This document shows positions 28,204 through 36,219 of a stretch of 64,000 nucleotides of DNA, piece by piece; position 1 is the first letter of the stretch; each line of letters starts with the position of its first letter. The stretch comes from Rhodoligotrophos sp. CJ14 (GTDB lineage: Bacteria > Pseudomonadota > Alphaproteobacteria > Rhizobiales > Im1). Location: contig NZ_CP133319.1 of NCBI RefSeq assembly GCF_038811545.1, forward strand, positions 1,302,001-1,366,000. The letters are read 5' to 3'. Both the position numbers and the translations under genes were made by a program. The notes beneath the pieces are model-generated. The model did not search any database and was not told the DNA's origin. It saw only the letters and a list, made by a program, of their open reading frames with translations.

Positions 28204-28327
28204 GAACAAGCCTCCCCAATCCCATACGGGTCGGGTCCCAGTCGGAGGATCGAGCTGGTGCCTCTGGCTTTATGGGCACCTTGAACCCGCGATCTGTGCC
28301 GGCTTATTCGATAGTGTCGGAGCCGGG

Positions 28328-28356
28328 CGGATGTCATCCGCACCCGTTCCGGGTGC
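28328..28356. promoter_or_regulatory. Paired small palindromes upstream of the peptide ABC operon
   Basis: Two adjoining perfect palindromes: cggatg-t-catccg (28328-28340) and gcacccg-ttc-cgggtgc (28340-28356), sharing one base. They lie 125-150 bp before the binding-protein start. They may be operator sites or consecutive RNA hairpins in the leader. Confidence 0.4.
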
Positions 28357-28499
28357 CGTCCTCCGTGGATCCTTCCCTCACCACGACATACGGTCACATG
28401 CCGCGCGGATCCGGTCAACGCCAAATCGGCACCGCACAATGCGACCAAAGTCGGGCTATATCTGGAAATCTGGCGGAAAAACCGTGGAGAAACCGAGGG

Positions 28500-29168
28500 T
28501 CAAAGCCGCAGGATCGGCTGCACGAGGCGGAGCAGACCTCTGAGCCGCCAGGGCCGTTCGCTGCCGATCAGGCATATGCAGTCGGCCCCTGAATCAGTCA
28601 CCGGCTTATGCTCGATATCATGGCCGAGATCGGCAATATCACCCATCGCGAAGCGTCCCACCTCATCCCGATAGGCACCCCGCAGCACCATGGTCATCTC
28701 GCCCGCAGAATGGCCATGACGGGGCAAAGCCTTGCCGCTCGCGATTCTCATCAGCATCAGGCGGCCGCGCGCGCCGCGCGCCAAATTGATCCGATAGACC
28801 GCCACGCCGGGTGCAATGCGCCGCCAGGCAAGCTGGTCGAGAGACCGGCCCAAAAGCCGGCAGAGAGGGCGCGGCAGGCCCATCCGATGCGCTTCGCCCG
28901 CAAGCTCCGGCGCACAGTCCCGGGCCCTGGCCTCGCGGCACTCTGCATCGATGCGCTGCAGCACTGCATCGAGACAGCCCGGCTTGACGGGAACGGCCTC
29001 CATGCGGTCGATGATCGCCCCGCCCGTCTCCTCATGGCACCGAAGCTCCCGCTGGCATTGCGGGCACCAGGCCACATGGCAGGCCACCACCATCGTCAGG
29101 GCTTCGCTCAGCGTGCCGGAGGCATAGGCCATCAGCGTGGCGCAGTCCGGGTGATGATGCACCCTCAC
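28500..29168 (-). CDS. chrR: ChrR-type zinc anti-sigma factor with C-terminal cupin
   Basis: A 222-residue anti-sigma factor. The N-terminal zinc-binding anti-sigma domain has 'HPDCATLMAYASGTL' and the HxxxCxxC motif 'CHVAWCPQC'. The C-terminal cupin-like domain (about 125-215) has metal-ligand His/Glu in 'PRHGHSAGEMTMVLRG' and 'DIEHKPVTDSG'. In Rhodobacter ChrR holds the RpoE sigma factor inactive until singlet oxygen or peroxide triggers release. It starts with GTG at 29168, overlapping the sigma-factor stop by 4 bp, the usual cotranscribed sigma/anti-sigma arrangement. Confidence 0.9.
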   Translation of the reverse strand: MRVHHHPDCATLMAYASGTLSEALTMVVACHVAWCPQCQRELRCHEETGGAIIDRMEAVPVKPGCLDAVLQRIDAECREARARDCAPELAGEAHRMGLPRPLCRLLGRSLDQLAWRRIAPGVAVYRINLARGARGRLMLMRIASGKALPRHGHSAGEMTMVLRGAYRDEVGRFAMGDIADLGHDIEHKPVTDSGADCICLIGSERPWRLRGLLRLVQPILRL

Positions 29169-29746
29169 GACTGGCCTCCCAGCGCATCCCTGAGCTTTTG
29201 ATAAGCAAGCCGCATTCTCGATTTCACCGTACCCAGAGGAACATCCAGCCGCTCCGCAATCTCCGACTGCGAGAGGTCATCGACATATGATAGAGAGATG
29301 ACGTCGAGCTGCTCTTTCGGCAAGGCCTCGATCGCACTTGCGATCTGCGCCTCGCTCTCGTTCTGGATCAGCCGCTCCTCTGTGCTCGGTTCTGCCGAGG
29401 GCTCATCAAAATCGTCGATGTCATAGAAGGTCTGGGCCGGCTGGCGTCGCAACCTGTCGATCCGCAGATTACGCGCGATCGTATAGATCCAAGTGGTGAC
29501 ACTGCCTTTCGCGGGAGAGAAGCTGGATGCCCTGTTCCACACAGCCAGCATGGTCTCTTGCACCAGCTCCTCGGCCGTCTCGGGATCGGCGCTCCGACGC
29601 AGCATGAAGCTTTTGAGGCGCGGTGCATAGTAATTGAACAAGGTTGCAAAGGCTTCGCGGTCACCCTTCGCGATGCGCGCCACCAGCGCCGCCATCTCGT
29701 CCTGCAACCTGCCATTGCCCTGAAATTGTTTGATGCTGTCTGTCAT
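29165..29746 (-). CDS. ECF RNA polymerase sigma factor (RpoE/ChrR group)
   Basis: A 193-residue ECF sigma factor. Region 2 (about 25-95) has 'FATLFNYYAPRLKSFMLRR', 'AEELVQETMLAVW' and 'TTWIYTIARNLRIDRLRR'. Region 4 (about 130-190) has 'LPKEQLDVISLSYVDDLSQSEIAERLDVPLGTVKSRMR', a clear helix-turn-helix. Coupled to ChrR, so it probably drives the photo-oxidative or oxidative stress response. ATG at 29746 gives the family N-terminus; upstream in-frame codons to 29839 are not coding. I did not find a convincing copy of its own target promoter upstream. Confidence 0.92.
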   Translation of the reverse strand: MTDSIKQFQGNGRLQDEMAALVARIAKGDREAFATLFNYYAPRLKSFMLRRSADPETAEELVQETMLAVWNRASSFSPAKGSVTTWIYTIARNLRIDRLRRQPAQTFYDIDDFDEPSAEPSTEERLIQNESEAQIASAIEALPKEQLDVISLSYVDDLSQSEIAERLDVPLGTVKSRMRLAYQKLRDALGGQS

Positions 29747-30109
29747 ATTCAGCGCTTGGTCGCCCGGCCCCCTGACGGATCGATGTGGGCCGCTGACTGC
29801 CCCCAGCATAGACCCGCGAGGGTATCGATGGCAACGCAAGGGGCGGTTCAGGGTTGCTAAGCTGGTCGTTGGTTCGGATAGCTGTTGCTTGCACGCAAGG
29901 CGATTTGACTTTACACAAGTCGCGCCAGGCCGGGCCCCTCTGGCAGTCTACCCCGCAGGCTGCGATGTCGGACTGGACGACCACAGAGTGGCCGGCTGAT
30001 TTTCCTTCGCGCGCTGCGGACTCAGAGGCGAATGCTCGTTGGGTCTGCGCTGCTCCCGAAATCGGTTTGCCGCGTCTGTACGTCTTGTGGACAGCGACGG
30101 ACCATTTTC
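29747..30109. promoter_or_regulatory. Divergent intergenic region between sigma factor and terC
   Basis: 363 bp without a believable gene. It holds an imperfect inverted repeat gcgatttg/caagtcgc (29900-29907, 29916-29923). No clear riboswitch fold was recognised before terC. Confidence 0.3.
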
Positions 30110-30760
30110 ATGTTCGATTTCATCACGCCCGAACTCATCACCGCCTTCTTCCAGGTGATCATGATCGACTTGGTGTTGGCGGGTGACAACGCGATCATCA
30201 TTGGCCTTGCAGCCGCCGGTCTTCCCAAGGACCAGCGCACAAAGGCCATCCTCATCGGCATTCTTGCAGCGACCGCCCTGCGTATCGTCTTTGCTCTGCT
30301 CACCACTCAGCTTCTGCAGATTATCGGCCTTTTGTTGGCCGGCGGCGTGCTTCTGCTTTGGGTGTGCTGGAAGATGTGGCGCGAGCTCCGCGCCGGAGGC
30401 CATCACGAGCCCGACGCCATGGAGGCGCTTTCCGAGGCTGATCTGAACAAAGACGGCACCGTCGCCGGCAATCCGCAACGCAAGACCTTTGCACAGGCCG
30501 CATGGCAGATCATCATTGCCGACGTATCAATGTCCTTGGACAATGTCTTGGCTGTCGCGGGGGCGGCTCGCGAGCACCCGATCGTGCTCATCTTCGGACT
30601 TGTCCTCTCGATCGCTCTGATGGGCTTGGCCGCGAGCTTCATCGCCCGCTTGCTGCACAAGCATCGCTGGATCGCCTATGTGGGCCTTGCCATCATCTTC
30701 TATGTCGCCTGTGAGATGATCTATCGGGGTGCGTTGGAAGTGTGGCCCCATCTCAGCTAG
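30110..30760 (+). CDS. TerC family integral membrane protein
   Basis: A 216-residue membrane protein with about seven hydrophobic segments. The two conserved acidic transmembrane motifs are seen: 'IDLVLAGDNAIIIGLA' near the N-terminus and 'ADVSMSLDNVLAVAG' around 137-151. The cytoplasmic loop between contains 'EADLNKDGTVAG'. TerC/YkoY/MntY-type proteins are linked to Mn2+ export and metalation of secreted proteins. ATG at 30110 begins the first motif region (MFDFITPELITAFF). It is monocistronic and divergent from the sigma-factor operon. Confidence 0.9.
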   Translation: MFDFITPELITAFFQVIMIDLVLAGDNAIIIGLAAAGLPKDQRTKAILIGILAATALRIVFALLTTQLLQIIGLLLAGGVLLLWVCWKMWRELRAGGHHEPDAMEALSEADLNKDGTVAGNPQRKTFAQAAWQIIIADVSMSLDNVLAVAGAAREHPIVLIFGLVLSIALMGLAASFIARLLHKHRWIAYVGLAIIFYVACEMIYRGALEVWPHLS

Positions 30761-30876
30761 CGCAGATCCGAAGCATGTAAACCGCAATATCTCTACACAG
30801 ACGGTTGACCAGAGATACAAATCTGCAACTATTCCCTCGACAGGACACAATGCGGCTTCTTTCGAGGGGTGGGGGA

Positions 30877-31518
30877 ATGTCGTTTACACGTCGAAGCTTT
30901 ATGACCGGCGCGCTCGCTCTGACCGGCGCCGGCCATGCATGGCCCGCTCTCAGCCAACCGGCGAACACCCAAGCCTTTTTCGGCCCGCCTGTGGTCGATA
31001 ACGGGGTGACCTACCGCTCGACCAATTTGGCGCGGATCGACCGCAAGTGGCGCCGTCAGATCGTGCCTTATGACAGTATCGAGCCTCAGGGCACTGTCGT
31101 CGTCGATACGCAGAATCACTTCCTCTATGTGATTTTCGAGAACAGCACGGCGCTGCGCTATGGCGTCGGCGTCGGCAAGGAAGGGTTCAAGTGGTACGGG
31201 CGCGCGCGCATCGATCGCAAGGCCATCTGGCCGAGCTGGACGCCACCGCCCGAGATGCTGAAGCGCCGGCCCGAACTGCCGCGCTTCATGGAGGGCGGTG
31301 CCGACAACCCGCTGGGGCCGCGGGCCCTCTATCTGTATCGAGACGGCAGCGATCTCGGATATCGTATTCACGGCACGGTGGAGCCTTGGAGCATCGGCCA
31401 TGATGTCTCGAGCGGCTGTATTCGGATGCTGAACGAGGATGTGATTGATCTCTATCAGCGTTGTCCGAAGGGCACTGCTGTTCTGGTGCTGAAGCACTTG
31501 GGTTCGATGGATGCCTGA
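30877..31518 (+). CDS. L,D-transpeptidase (YkuD domain)
   Basis: A 213-residue exported enzyme that cross-links peptidoglycan or anchors proteins to it. A Tat-like signal 'SFTRRSFMTGALALTGAGHA' is followed by the YkuD domain from about 80: 'GTVVVDTQNHFLYVIFENSTALRYGVGVGKEG', 'YRIHGTVEPWSIG', and the active-site motif 'HDVSSGCIRM' with the catalytic Cys. ATG at 30877 has ggggtgggggа-type purine-rich site upstream. It precedes an OmpA-like lipoprotein gene and a transglycosylase, a small envelope cluster. Confidence 0.92.
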   Translation: MSFTRRSFMTGALALTGAGHAWPALSQPANTQAFFGPPVVDNGVTYRSTNLARIDRKWRRQIVPYDSIEPQGTVVVDTQNHFLYVIFENSTALRYGVGVGKEGFKWYGRARIDRKAIWPSWTPPPEMLKRRPELPRFMEGGADNPLGPRALYLYRDGSDLGYRIHGTVEPWSIGHDVSSGCIRMLNEDVIDLYQRCPKGTAVLVLKHLGSMDA

Positions 31519-31575
31519 ATGAGCGGCGCGTTGCCGCCACGCTTCTGAGGCGGGGACAGACAGGGGGGATTGGGG

Positions 31576-32103
31576 ATGACGGCATGCGCGATGACGGCGG
31601 CGGCCCGCGTGGCCTTTCTCATAGCCATGGCCTGCGGGCTGGCGGCTTGCGGCGGCGCGACCACCCAGGGCCCGCAGCTGCCGGCCCCGCCGGTCTTGTC
31701 GGAAGGCGAGCCCAGCGCCGCCCTCACTCAGCCCGGAACGGAAGAGGACTTCATGGTGAATGTCGGCCGGCGCACCTATTTCACCGCCGGCTCGGCTACC
31801 CTCGATGAAACGGCCAAGGTGACGCTCCAGAAGCAGGCGGAATGGCTGAAGCTATATCCGCAATGGCCCGTGAAAATTCAGGGCTTTGCCGACGACCCCG
31901 GATCAGCCTCGGCCAATCTCGATCTATCCAAGCGTCGCGCCGAGGCGGTGCGTGATTATCTCGCCTCGCTCGGTGTTTCCCAGGAGCGTATGACTGTTAA
32001 GGGTTATGGACGCGACCGTCTTGTTCGCGAATGTGCGGATGTTTCCTGCGTATCTCAGAATAGGCGCGTAATCACCAATCTGCAGGACGAGCCCGTGAGT
32101 TAA
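31576..32103 (+). CDS. OmpA-like (Pal-type) peptidoglycan-associated lipoprotein
   Basis: A 175-residue protein with lipoprotein signal (lipobox LAAC at about 19-22), a Pro-rich linker and a C-terminal OmpA peptidoglycan-binding domain. Domain features: 'RTYFTAGSATLDETAKVTLQKQAEWL', 'VKIQGFADDPGSASANLDLSKRRAEAVRDYLASLGV', 'VKGYGRDR' and 'QNRRV', the latter with the Arg that binds diaminopimelate. It anchors the outer membrane to the wall. This may be an extra Pal-like protein, since no tolB/tolA genes are here. Confidence 0.88.
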   Translation: MTACAMTAAARVAFLIAMACGLAACGGATTQGPQLPAPPVLSEGEPSAALTQPGTEEDFMVNVGRRTYFTAGSATLDETAKVTLQKQAEWLKLYPQWPVKIQGFADDPGSASANLDLSKRRAEAVRDYLASLGVSQERMTVKGYGRDRLVRECADVSCVSQNRRVITNLQDEPVS

Positions 32104-32192
32104 CCGCATCACAGCGAACTCGCTGTAGCCTGGGCGCACTTCTTGCCTAAACCGGTAATTCACGGCAGCTCAAGCTCACGGAGACGCAGCCC

Positions 32193-33017
32193 ATGAAAGG
32201 ATTTACCCTATTTCGCGTTGCAGGCGTCGGCGTAATGCTCTTCTCCTTGTTCGGTGTCTTTTCAGGAACCGCTCATGCCGCGCAATGCGAGCCGCCAGGG
32301 GGCTTTCCCGCATGGGTGAAGAGTTTCAAGGCTGAGAATGCCAATCTGTCCCCTCGAACCCTCTCGGCGCTCGACGGGCTGACTCTCAACCAGCAAGTTC
32401 TGAAGCTCGATCGCAACCAGAAGCATTTCAAGCAGTCCTTCGAGCAATTCGCCAATTCCCGCATCACCGCCGGACGTGTCCAGAAGGCCCAATCCATGCT
32501 GAGGCGTCATGCGTCCCTGCTGAGGCGGATTGAGCAGCGCTATGGTGTGCCCCCTCAGATTGTCGTTGTCATCTGGGGGCTTGAAACCGATTTCGGCACC
32601 AATATGGGCAAGCAGGATGCCATTCGCGCACTGGCAACCCTCGCCTATGACTGCCGCCGCACGGAAATGTTCCAGCGTGAGCTCTCGGCCGCGCTGCAAA
32701 TCATCGAGCGTGGCGATCTCCGGCCTTCACAGATGCGTGGCGCTTGGGCCGGAGAGCTTGGCCAGACCCAGTTCCTTCCGAGCAACTATCTGCGCTTCGC
32801 CGTTGATTTTGATGGGAATGGCCATCGCGACCTGATCCGCAGCGTCCCCGACGTGTTGGCATCGACCGCCAACTATCTCAAAGGTTATGGCTGGAGGCCG
32901 GGTGCTGGCTGGGAGCCCGGTGAGCCCAATTTCGCCGTGCTGAAGGAATGGAACCGCGCCGATGTCTACGCGCGCACCATCGCCCTCTTCGCAACCCGGC
33001 TCTCCCCGACCAATTAA
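32193..33017 (+). CDS. Lytic murein transglycosylase, MltB family
   Basis: A 274-residue secreted enzyme that cleaves the glycan strand of peptidoglycan. Signal peptide about 1-30 (ending AHA-A). The SLT domain of the MltB type has catalytic E131 in 'VVIWGLETDFGTNMG', then 'GAWAGELGQTQFLPSNYLRFAVDFDGNGHRDL' and 'STANYLKGYGW'. It lacks the lipobox of E. coli MltB and the C-terminal peptidoglycan-binding domain of longer homologues, so it is probably soluble in the periplasm. Confidence 0.92.
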   Translation: MKGFTLFRVAGVGVMLFSLFGVFSGTAHAAQCEPPGGFPAWVKSFKAENANLSPRTLSALDGLTLNQQVLKLDRNQKHFKQSFEQFANSRITAGRVQKAQSMLRRHASLLRRIEQRYGVPPQIVVVIWGLETDFGTNMGKQDAIRALATLAYDCRRTEMFQRELSAALQIIERGDLRPSQMRGAWAGELGQTQFLPSNYLRFAVDFDGNGHRDLIRSVPDVLASTANYLKGYGWRPGAGWEPGEPNFAVLKEWNRADVYARTIALFATRLSPTN

Positions 33018-33045
33018 CGTAGCGTCGACAGAGAAGGTTTGTCCG

Positions 33046-33311
33046 ATGAGAACCTTGCATGCCGCGCTCCTGGCGGGCGCGATGGTGCTGGCGATTGCTC
33101 CAGCAAAGCAGACCATGCGCCCACCTCCGAAGAGAGGACCAGGATCGAAGCCAAGCGGAAGGAGCTTGGCTTCAGCTCTTGGGAAGAGATCGAACTGGAA
33201 GACAATGACACAGTCTGGGAGGTGAGCGACGCCATAGGATCCGATGGCGCCGAATACGAGATCAGGCTGGATCCCAACACACTCCAGGAGAAATCTTGCG
33301 TGCGTGATTGA
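33046..33311 (+). pseudogene. Small secreted protein (PepSY-like C-terminal region), frameshifted
   Basis: A clean signal peptide 'MRTLHAALLAGAMVLAIAPA' starts at ATG 33046 (agaagg upstream), but in that frame the text soon becomes Arg/Pro/Lys nonsense. The -1 frame from about 33105 reads 'SKADHAPTSEERTRIEAKR', then 'ELGFSSWEEIELEDNDTVWEV' and 'GAEYEIRLDPNTL', which looks like the PepSY-like domain of small alphaproteobacterial exported proteins. The two parts join if one base is missing near 33100-33108. It is either a recent mutation or a sequencing error. Intact it would be about 88 residues. Confidence 0.6.
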
Positions 33312-33383
33312 TGGCGCAGCGGTTCTCTTCCACTGGCGCGACGAACAATGCGGATGCCGATCACCCGTATTGTTCTCGGGTCT

Positions 33384-33490
33384 TCTAGAGCATTTTCGAG
33401 CGAAGCGGATACCGGTTCGCGTGAAGAAAATGCGACCAAGCAAGAACTAGAGCGGTTTCGCGATTCAAAGAAAAAGCGGAAACGCTCTAG
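33384..33490. repeat. RIME1-like palindromic intergenic repeat, copy B
   Basis: A 107-bp element, tctagagc to gctctag, nearly identical to the copy at 2563-2667. Left palindrome arms are gcattttc/gaaaatgc; right palindrome arms are agagcggtttcgc and gcggaaacgctct (imperfect near the loop). Its right end contains the stop codon of the GH15 gene (33487-33489 on the minus strand), so the element inserted at or formed the 3' end of that gene. Confidence 0.78.
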
Positions 33491-35880
33491 GCGATAACCA
33501 CCTCGTAGTTCTCACCCTGCCAGCGCTCCTGCTCGAGCCACTTCAATGTGAAGCCGATACGGGTTCCAACCGGCGCCTGTTCCGTCGGAAGATCAACGAG
33601 ATAGATCCCAAAGGCCGCGGCCTCAACCGGACTGTCTTGCGTGGTTTTCCAGTCGTCTATGGTCCAGTGGACGATTGCCGGCGCCATGACCTCCACGCGC
33701 AGCGTCTTGCCCTGAGGGATGGTCCGCACACGATTATTGGACCGCCACGAACGGAAAGACGCCGTGATCTTGCGATGCTGATAGCGCTCGACCGGCTGTG
33801 GCGGCATGTCGAACACCCGGCCGTCATGCAGCGACCGCAACAGCTTGATGTGCTCGCTATGGGCCCAGACCAGCGGCATGGCACTTCCCGAAGGCTTGCC
33901 CCGATAGAGCCCGCGCTCGGGAATGTCTTCGCTGTCCCAGACCTGCTCGGGAATAAGGCCGCCCTCATTTGACGAGCTTTCCAGCGTCTTCAAAAGGCGC
34001 CCCGCCTCCTCGCTCCGGCCGGCGGCGATCTCGTAATGCGCTCTTTCGCCTGTGAGCAGCGGCCAGGCTCGCCCGACGCCGATCCCATCGAAGGACCGGC
34101 CATCCTCCTTCTCACCATAGCCATCGCCATTATACCGGTACCAGACAGGGCCCTGCGGCAATTCCACCTTCAGCATGTCATCGATCACCTTGACGGTGTC
34201 GAGGATGCGAGGATCATCCGCCGCGCGCAGGCCGAAGCGCACCAGGGCCAGAGCGTCCGGGCTCACGATCTGGCTGGCCGGCTGGTCCGTGCTCTCGGGC
34301 GGGCGGTTCTTGATCGGGACAAAGCCATGCATCGCAGATGCGGCCGTTCCCTGCTCGGGTGGTGCGATCCGCACGTAATAGCCGGAAATGCCAAGCCTTT
34401 CGGAGATCGGCGTGTCGGTCGCGAATGTCCACCGCTCGATCTCGTCATTCCAGCAATCAGCCGTATCGCGCGCATATTGCGCATCGCGCTTATGGCCCGC
34501 CAGCTCGAGAATATCCGCGCCCGCAAGCAGACCCGCGATCTCGACCGCGAGCGTGAAGGGAGAAAAGCCCGCATCCTCTTCCCAGCGGTCCTGGCCGGTA
34601 ACCGGGCCGTTGCAGACGAGATAGCGGACCGCCTTCTGCACCATTGGCGTGAACCGCTCGAAATCATCGACCGACAGGTGGCCTTCTCGGCGCAGCATAT
34701 CCATGAGTAGGATCGGGAAGGCGCATTCGTCCATCTGCACCCCGCGCCAATAGGGCTCGCCATCGAGCCACATGTTCTGTGACCAGTGGCCGTCCGCCTC
34801 CTGCACCGTGTGAAGGTAACGCAACACAGCCTTGGCCTCGTTCACCGCGCCAGCCGCGAGGAACCCGCCCGCCGTCTCGACGAGATCCCGTGGCCACACC
34901 AGGTGATAGCCGCCAAGATCCTCGTCGCCCTTGTCGGTCCCCCACGGCACCGACAGGCTGGCGATCACGGCACCGGGAAATGAGACGGGTGAATGAACCG
35001 CAAGAACCGAGGTGCTCACCCGGTAATGGTTGATGCGGCCGGCCTGAGGCCGGTCCAGGGGGAGAAGGCTATCCTGCCAGGCCCGCCATCCCGTGGTATA
35101 GCCTTTGAGTGCCGCCTTGAAGCCCGCTTGCATCGTGGCGAGCGCGCGATACGCAGCCTCCTGCGGCCGGCTGGCGATCGAAAGCGCGAGCAGAAAAGGC
35201 TCGCCACCCGTCGCTGCCAGGTCGATCTCGCCGGTCATGGCGACATTCCCGTCGGGCGCCTCGCTATAGCAGCTCACCAACTGCTTATGCTGCGCGAGTT
35301 GCTGCCATCCATCGGAACTGCCGACATAACCGACCGAGCGGGCGCGCCAGGGGATCGAGCAGGCGACCGCCAGCGAGGCACCGAACAGGCCGCGCGCAAA
35401 CAGCATCGGGGTGCCCTTGTAGTCGTCGATCCACGCGGTGTTATGCGCCCCCGCATTGACGAGATGCGGCGCGATCAGCGCAAAGAGCCGGTAATCCCGC
35501 AAACTGCCGTGCAGGGGCTCGAATCTCACCTCCTGCAGCACGGTGTCCCTGAGCGGATCCGTGATAATCCGCTTCTCGATCCTGTAGCGGCCGTCGAGCG
35601 CGAGATTGGTGACATGGAAGCCGGGCACGCCCTCGTCGATCATCTCGATGTGATGCTCGGCATGGCGCTTTTCTTCTGAGAAGTAATCGCTGCCATCGGT
35701 CACGATCAGGCCGAAGTCGCGGGTACAGGCGGTATCGACCCGCGGAAAATAGATCTCGTTGAGAATCCCGTGGCTGATCGTGAACCAGATCCTGCTATTC
35801 GCAGTCAGCGCCGTGCCAACACCACTCTTGGCGCTCGACGTCCACCGGGCCTCCATCCCCGGCCCCCCAGGTGCCTGCAT
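33487..35880 (-). CDS. Glycoside hydrolase family 15 protein (glucoamylase-like)
   Basis: A 797-residue protein. An N-terminal beta-sandwich domain (about 1-280; 'SRIWFTISHGILNEIYFPRVD' at its start) precedes an (alpha/alpha)6 barrel. Signature segments: 'GGYHLVWPRDLVETAGGFLAAG', the general acid Glu in 'WRGVQMDECAFPILL', and the general base Glu in 'GGLIPEQVWD'. It releases glucose from non-reducing ends of alpha-glucans or a related glucoside. No signal peptide is seen, so it is probably cytosolic. ATG at 35880 has ggag 7 nt upstream; a further 41 in-frame codons upstream are less likely. It is divergent from tkt. Confidence 0.9.
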   Translation of the reverse strand: MQAPGGPGMEARWTSSAKSGVGTALTANSRIWFTISHGILNEIYFPRVDTACTRDFGLIVTDGSDYFSEEKRHAEHHIEMIDEGVPGFHVTNLALDGRYRIEKRIITDPLRDTVLQEVRFEPLHGSLRDYRLFALIAPHLVNAGAHNTAWIDDYKGTPMLFARGLFGASLAVACSIPWRARSVGYVGSSDGWQQLAQHKQLVSCYSEAPDGNVAMTGEIDLAATGGEPFLLALSIASRPQEAAYRALATMQAGFKAALKGYTTGWRAWQDSLLPLDRPQAGRINHYRVSTSVLAVHSPVSFPGAVIASLSVPWGTDKGDEDLGGYHLVWPRDLVETAGGFLAAGAVNEAKAVLRYLHTVQEADGHWSQNMWLDGEPYWRGVQMDECAFPILLMDMLRREGHLSVDDFERFTPMVQKAVRYLVCNGPVTGQDRWEEDAGFSPFTLAVEIAGLLAGADILELAGHKRDAQYARDTADCWNDEIERWTFATDTPISERLGISGYYVRIAPPEQGTAASAMHGFVPIKNRPPESTDQPASQIVSPDALALVRFGLRAADDPRILDTVKVIDDMLKVELPQGPVWYRYNGDGYGEKEDGRSFDGIGVGRAWPLLTGERAHYEIAAGRSEEAGRLLKTLESSSNEGGLIPEQVWDSEDIPERGLYRGKPSGSAMPLVWAHSEHIKLLRSLHDGRVFDMPPQPVERYQHRKITASFRSWRSNNRVRTIPQGKTLRVEVMAPAIVHWTIDDWKTTQDSPVEAAAFGIYLVDLPTEQAPVGTRIGFTLKWLEQERWQGENYEVVIA

Positions 35881-36219
35881 GCGCGTGCTCCGTTGTGAGA
35901 TTGTCCGCGAAATCGGTAAAGGCTCGTCGATTGGCGCCCAGCCAGCCTGACAGGGAACCGCGACCCGCCCAACAGGGTTCTGCGGGCTGATCGGCAATGT
36001 CACGGATTATTCGCGCGCGCCGCTTAATATGCCGTTTCCCGATAGAGACGGAATACCGGCACGCCGACACGCAGCGGCCGCTCATCAGTTGACAGCGGCG
36101 CGCCTTCGCACCTAGCATTTGCACGCCACGTCGACTGGAAACAATAAATACTGTTTAGAACACAGTCATTATTGTTTCACCTTAAATGCACCAGAGAATA
36201 GATCCCACAGGAGTGCGGA
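35881..36219. promoter_or_regulatory. Divergent GH15/tkt control region
   Basis: 339 bp of non-coding DNA, AT-richer towards tkt. It contains the 41-bp palindrome described separately at 36138-36178 and the tkt ribosome site (aggag, about 36210). Both promoters should be here. Confidence 0.5.
36138..36178. promoter_or_regulatory. 41-bp nested palindrome upstream of tkt, putative operator
   Basis: Outer arms gaaacaataa and ttattgtttc (10/10 match) and inner arms actgt and acagt share exactly the same centre (36158). It ends 41 bp before the tkt start, where a promoter -10 or early leader would be. The two-layer symmetry suggests a dimeric or tetrameric DNA-binding repressor; which one is unknown. 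Confidence 0.6.

Noticed and set aside
29747..30109. A manganese (yybP-ykoY) riboswitch before terC
   Set aside because: TerC genes are often controlled this way, but the conserved loop sequences are not recognisable here.
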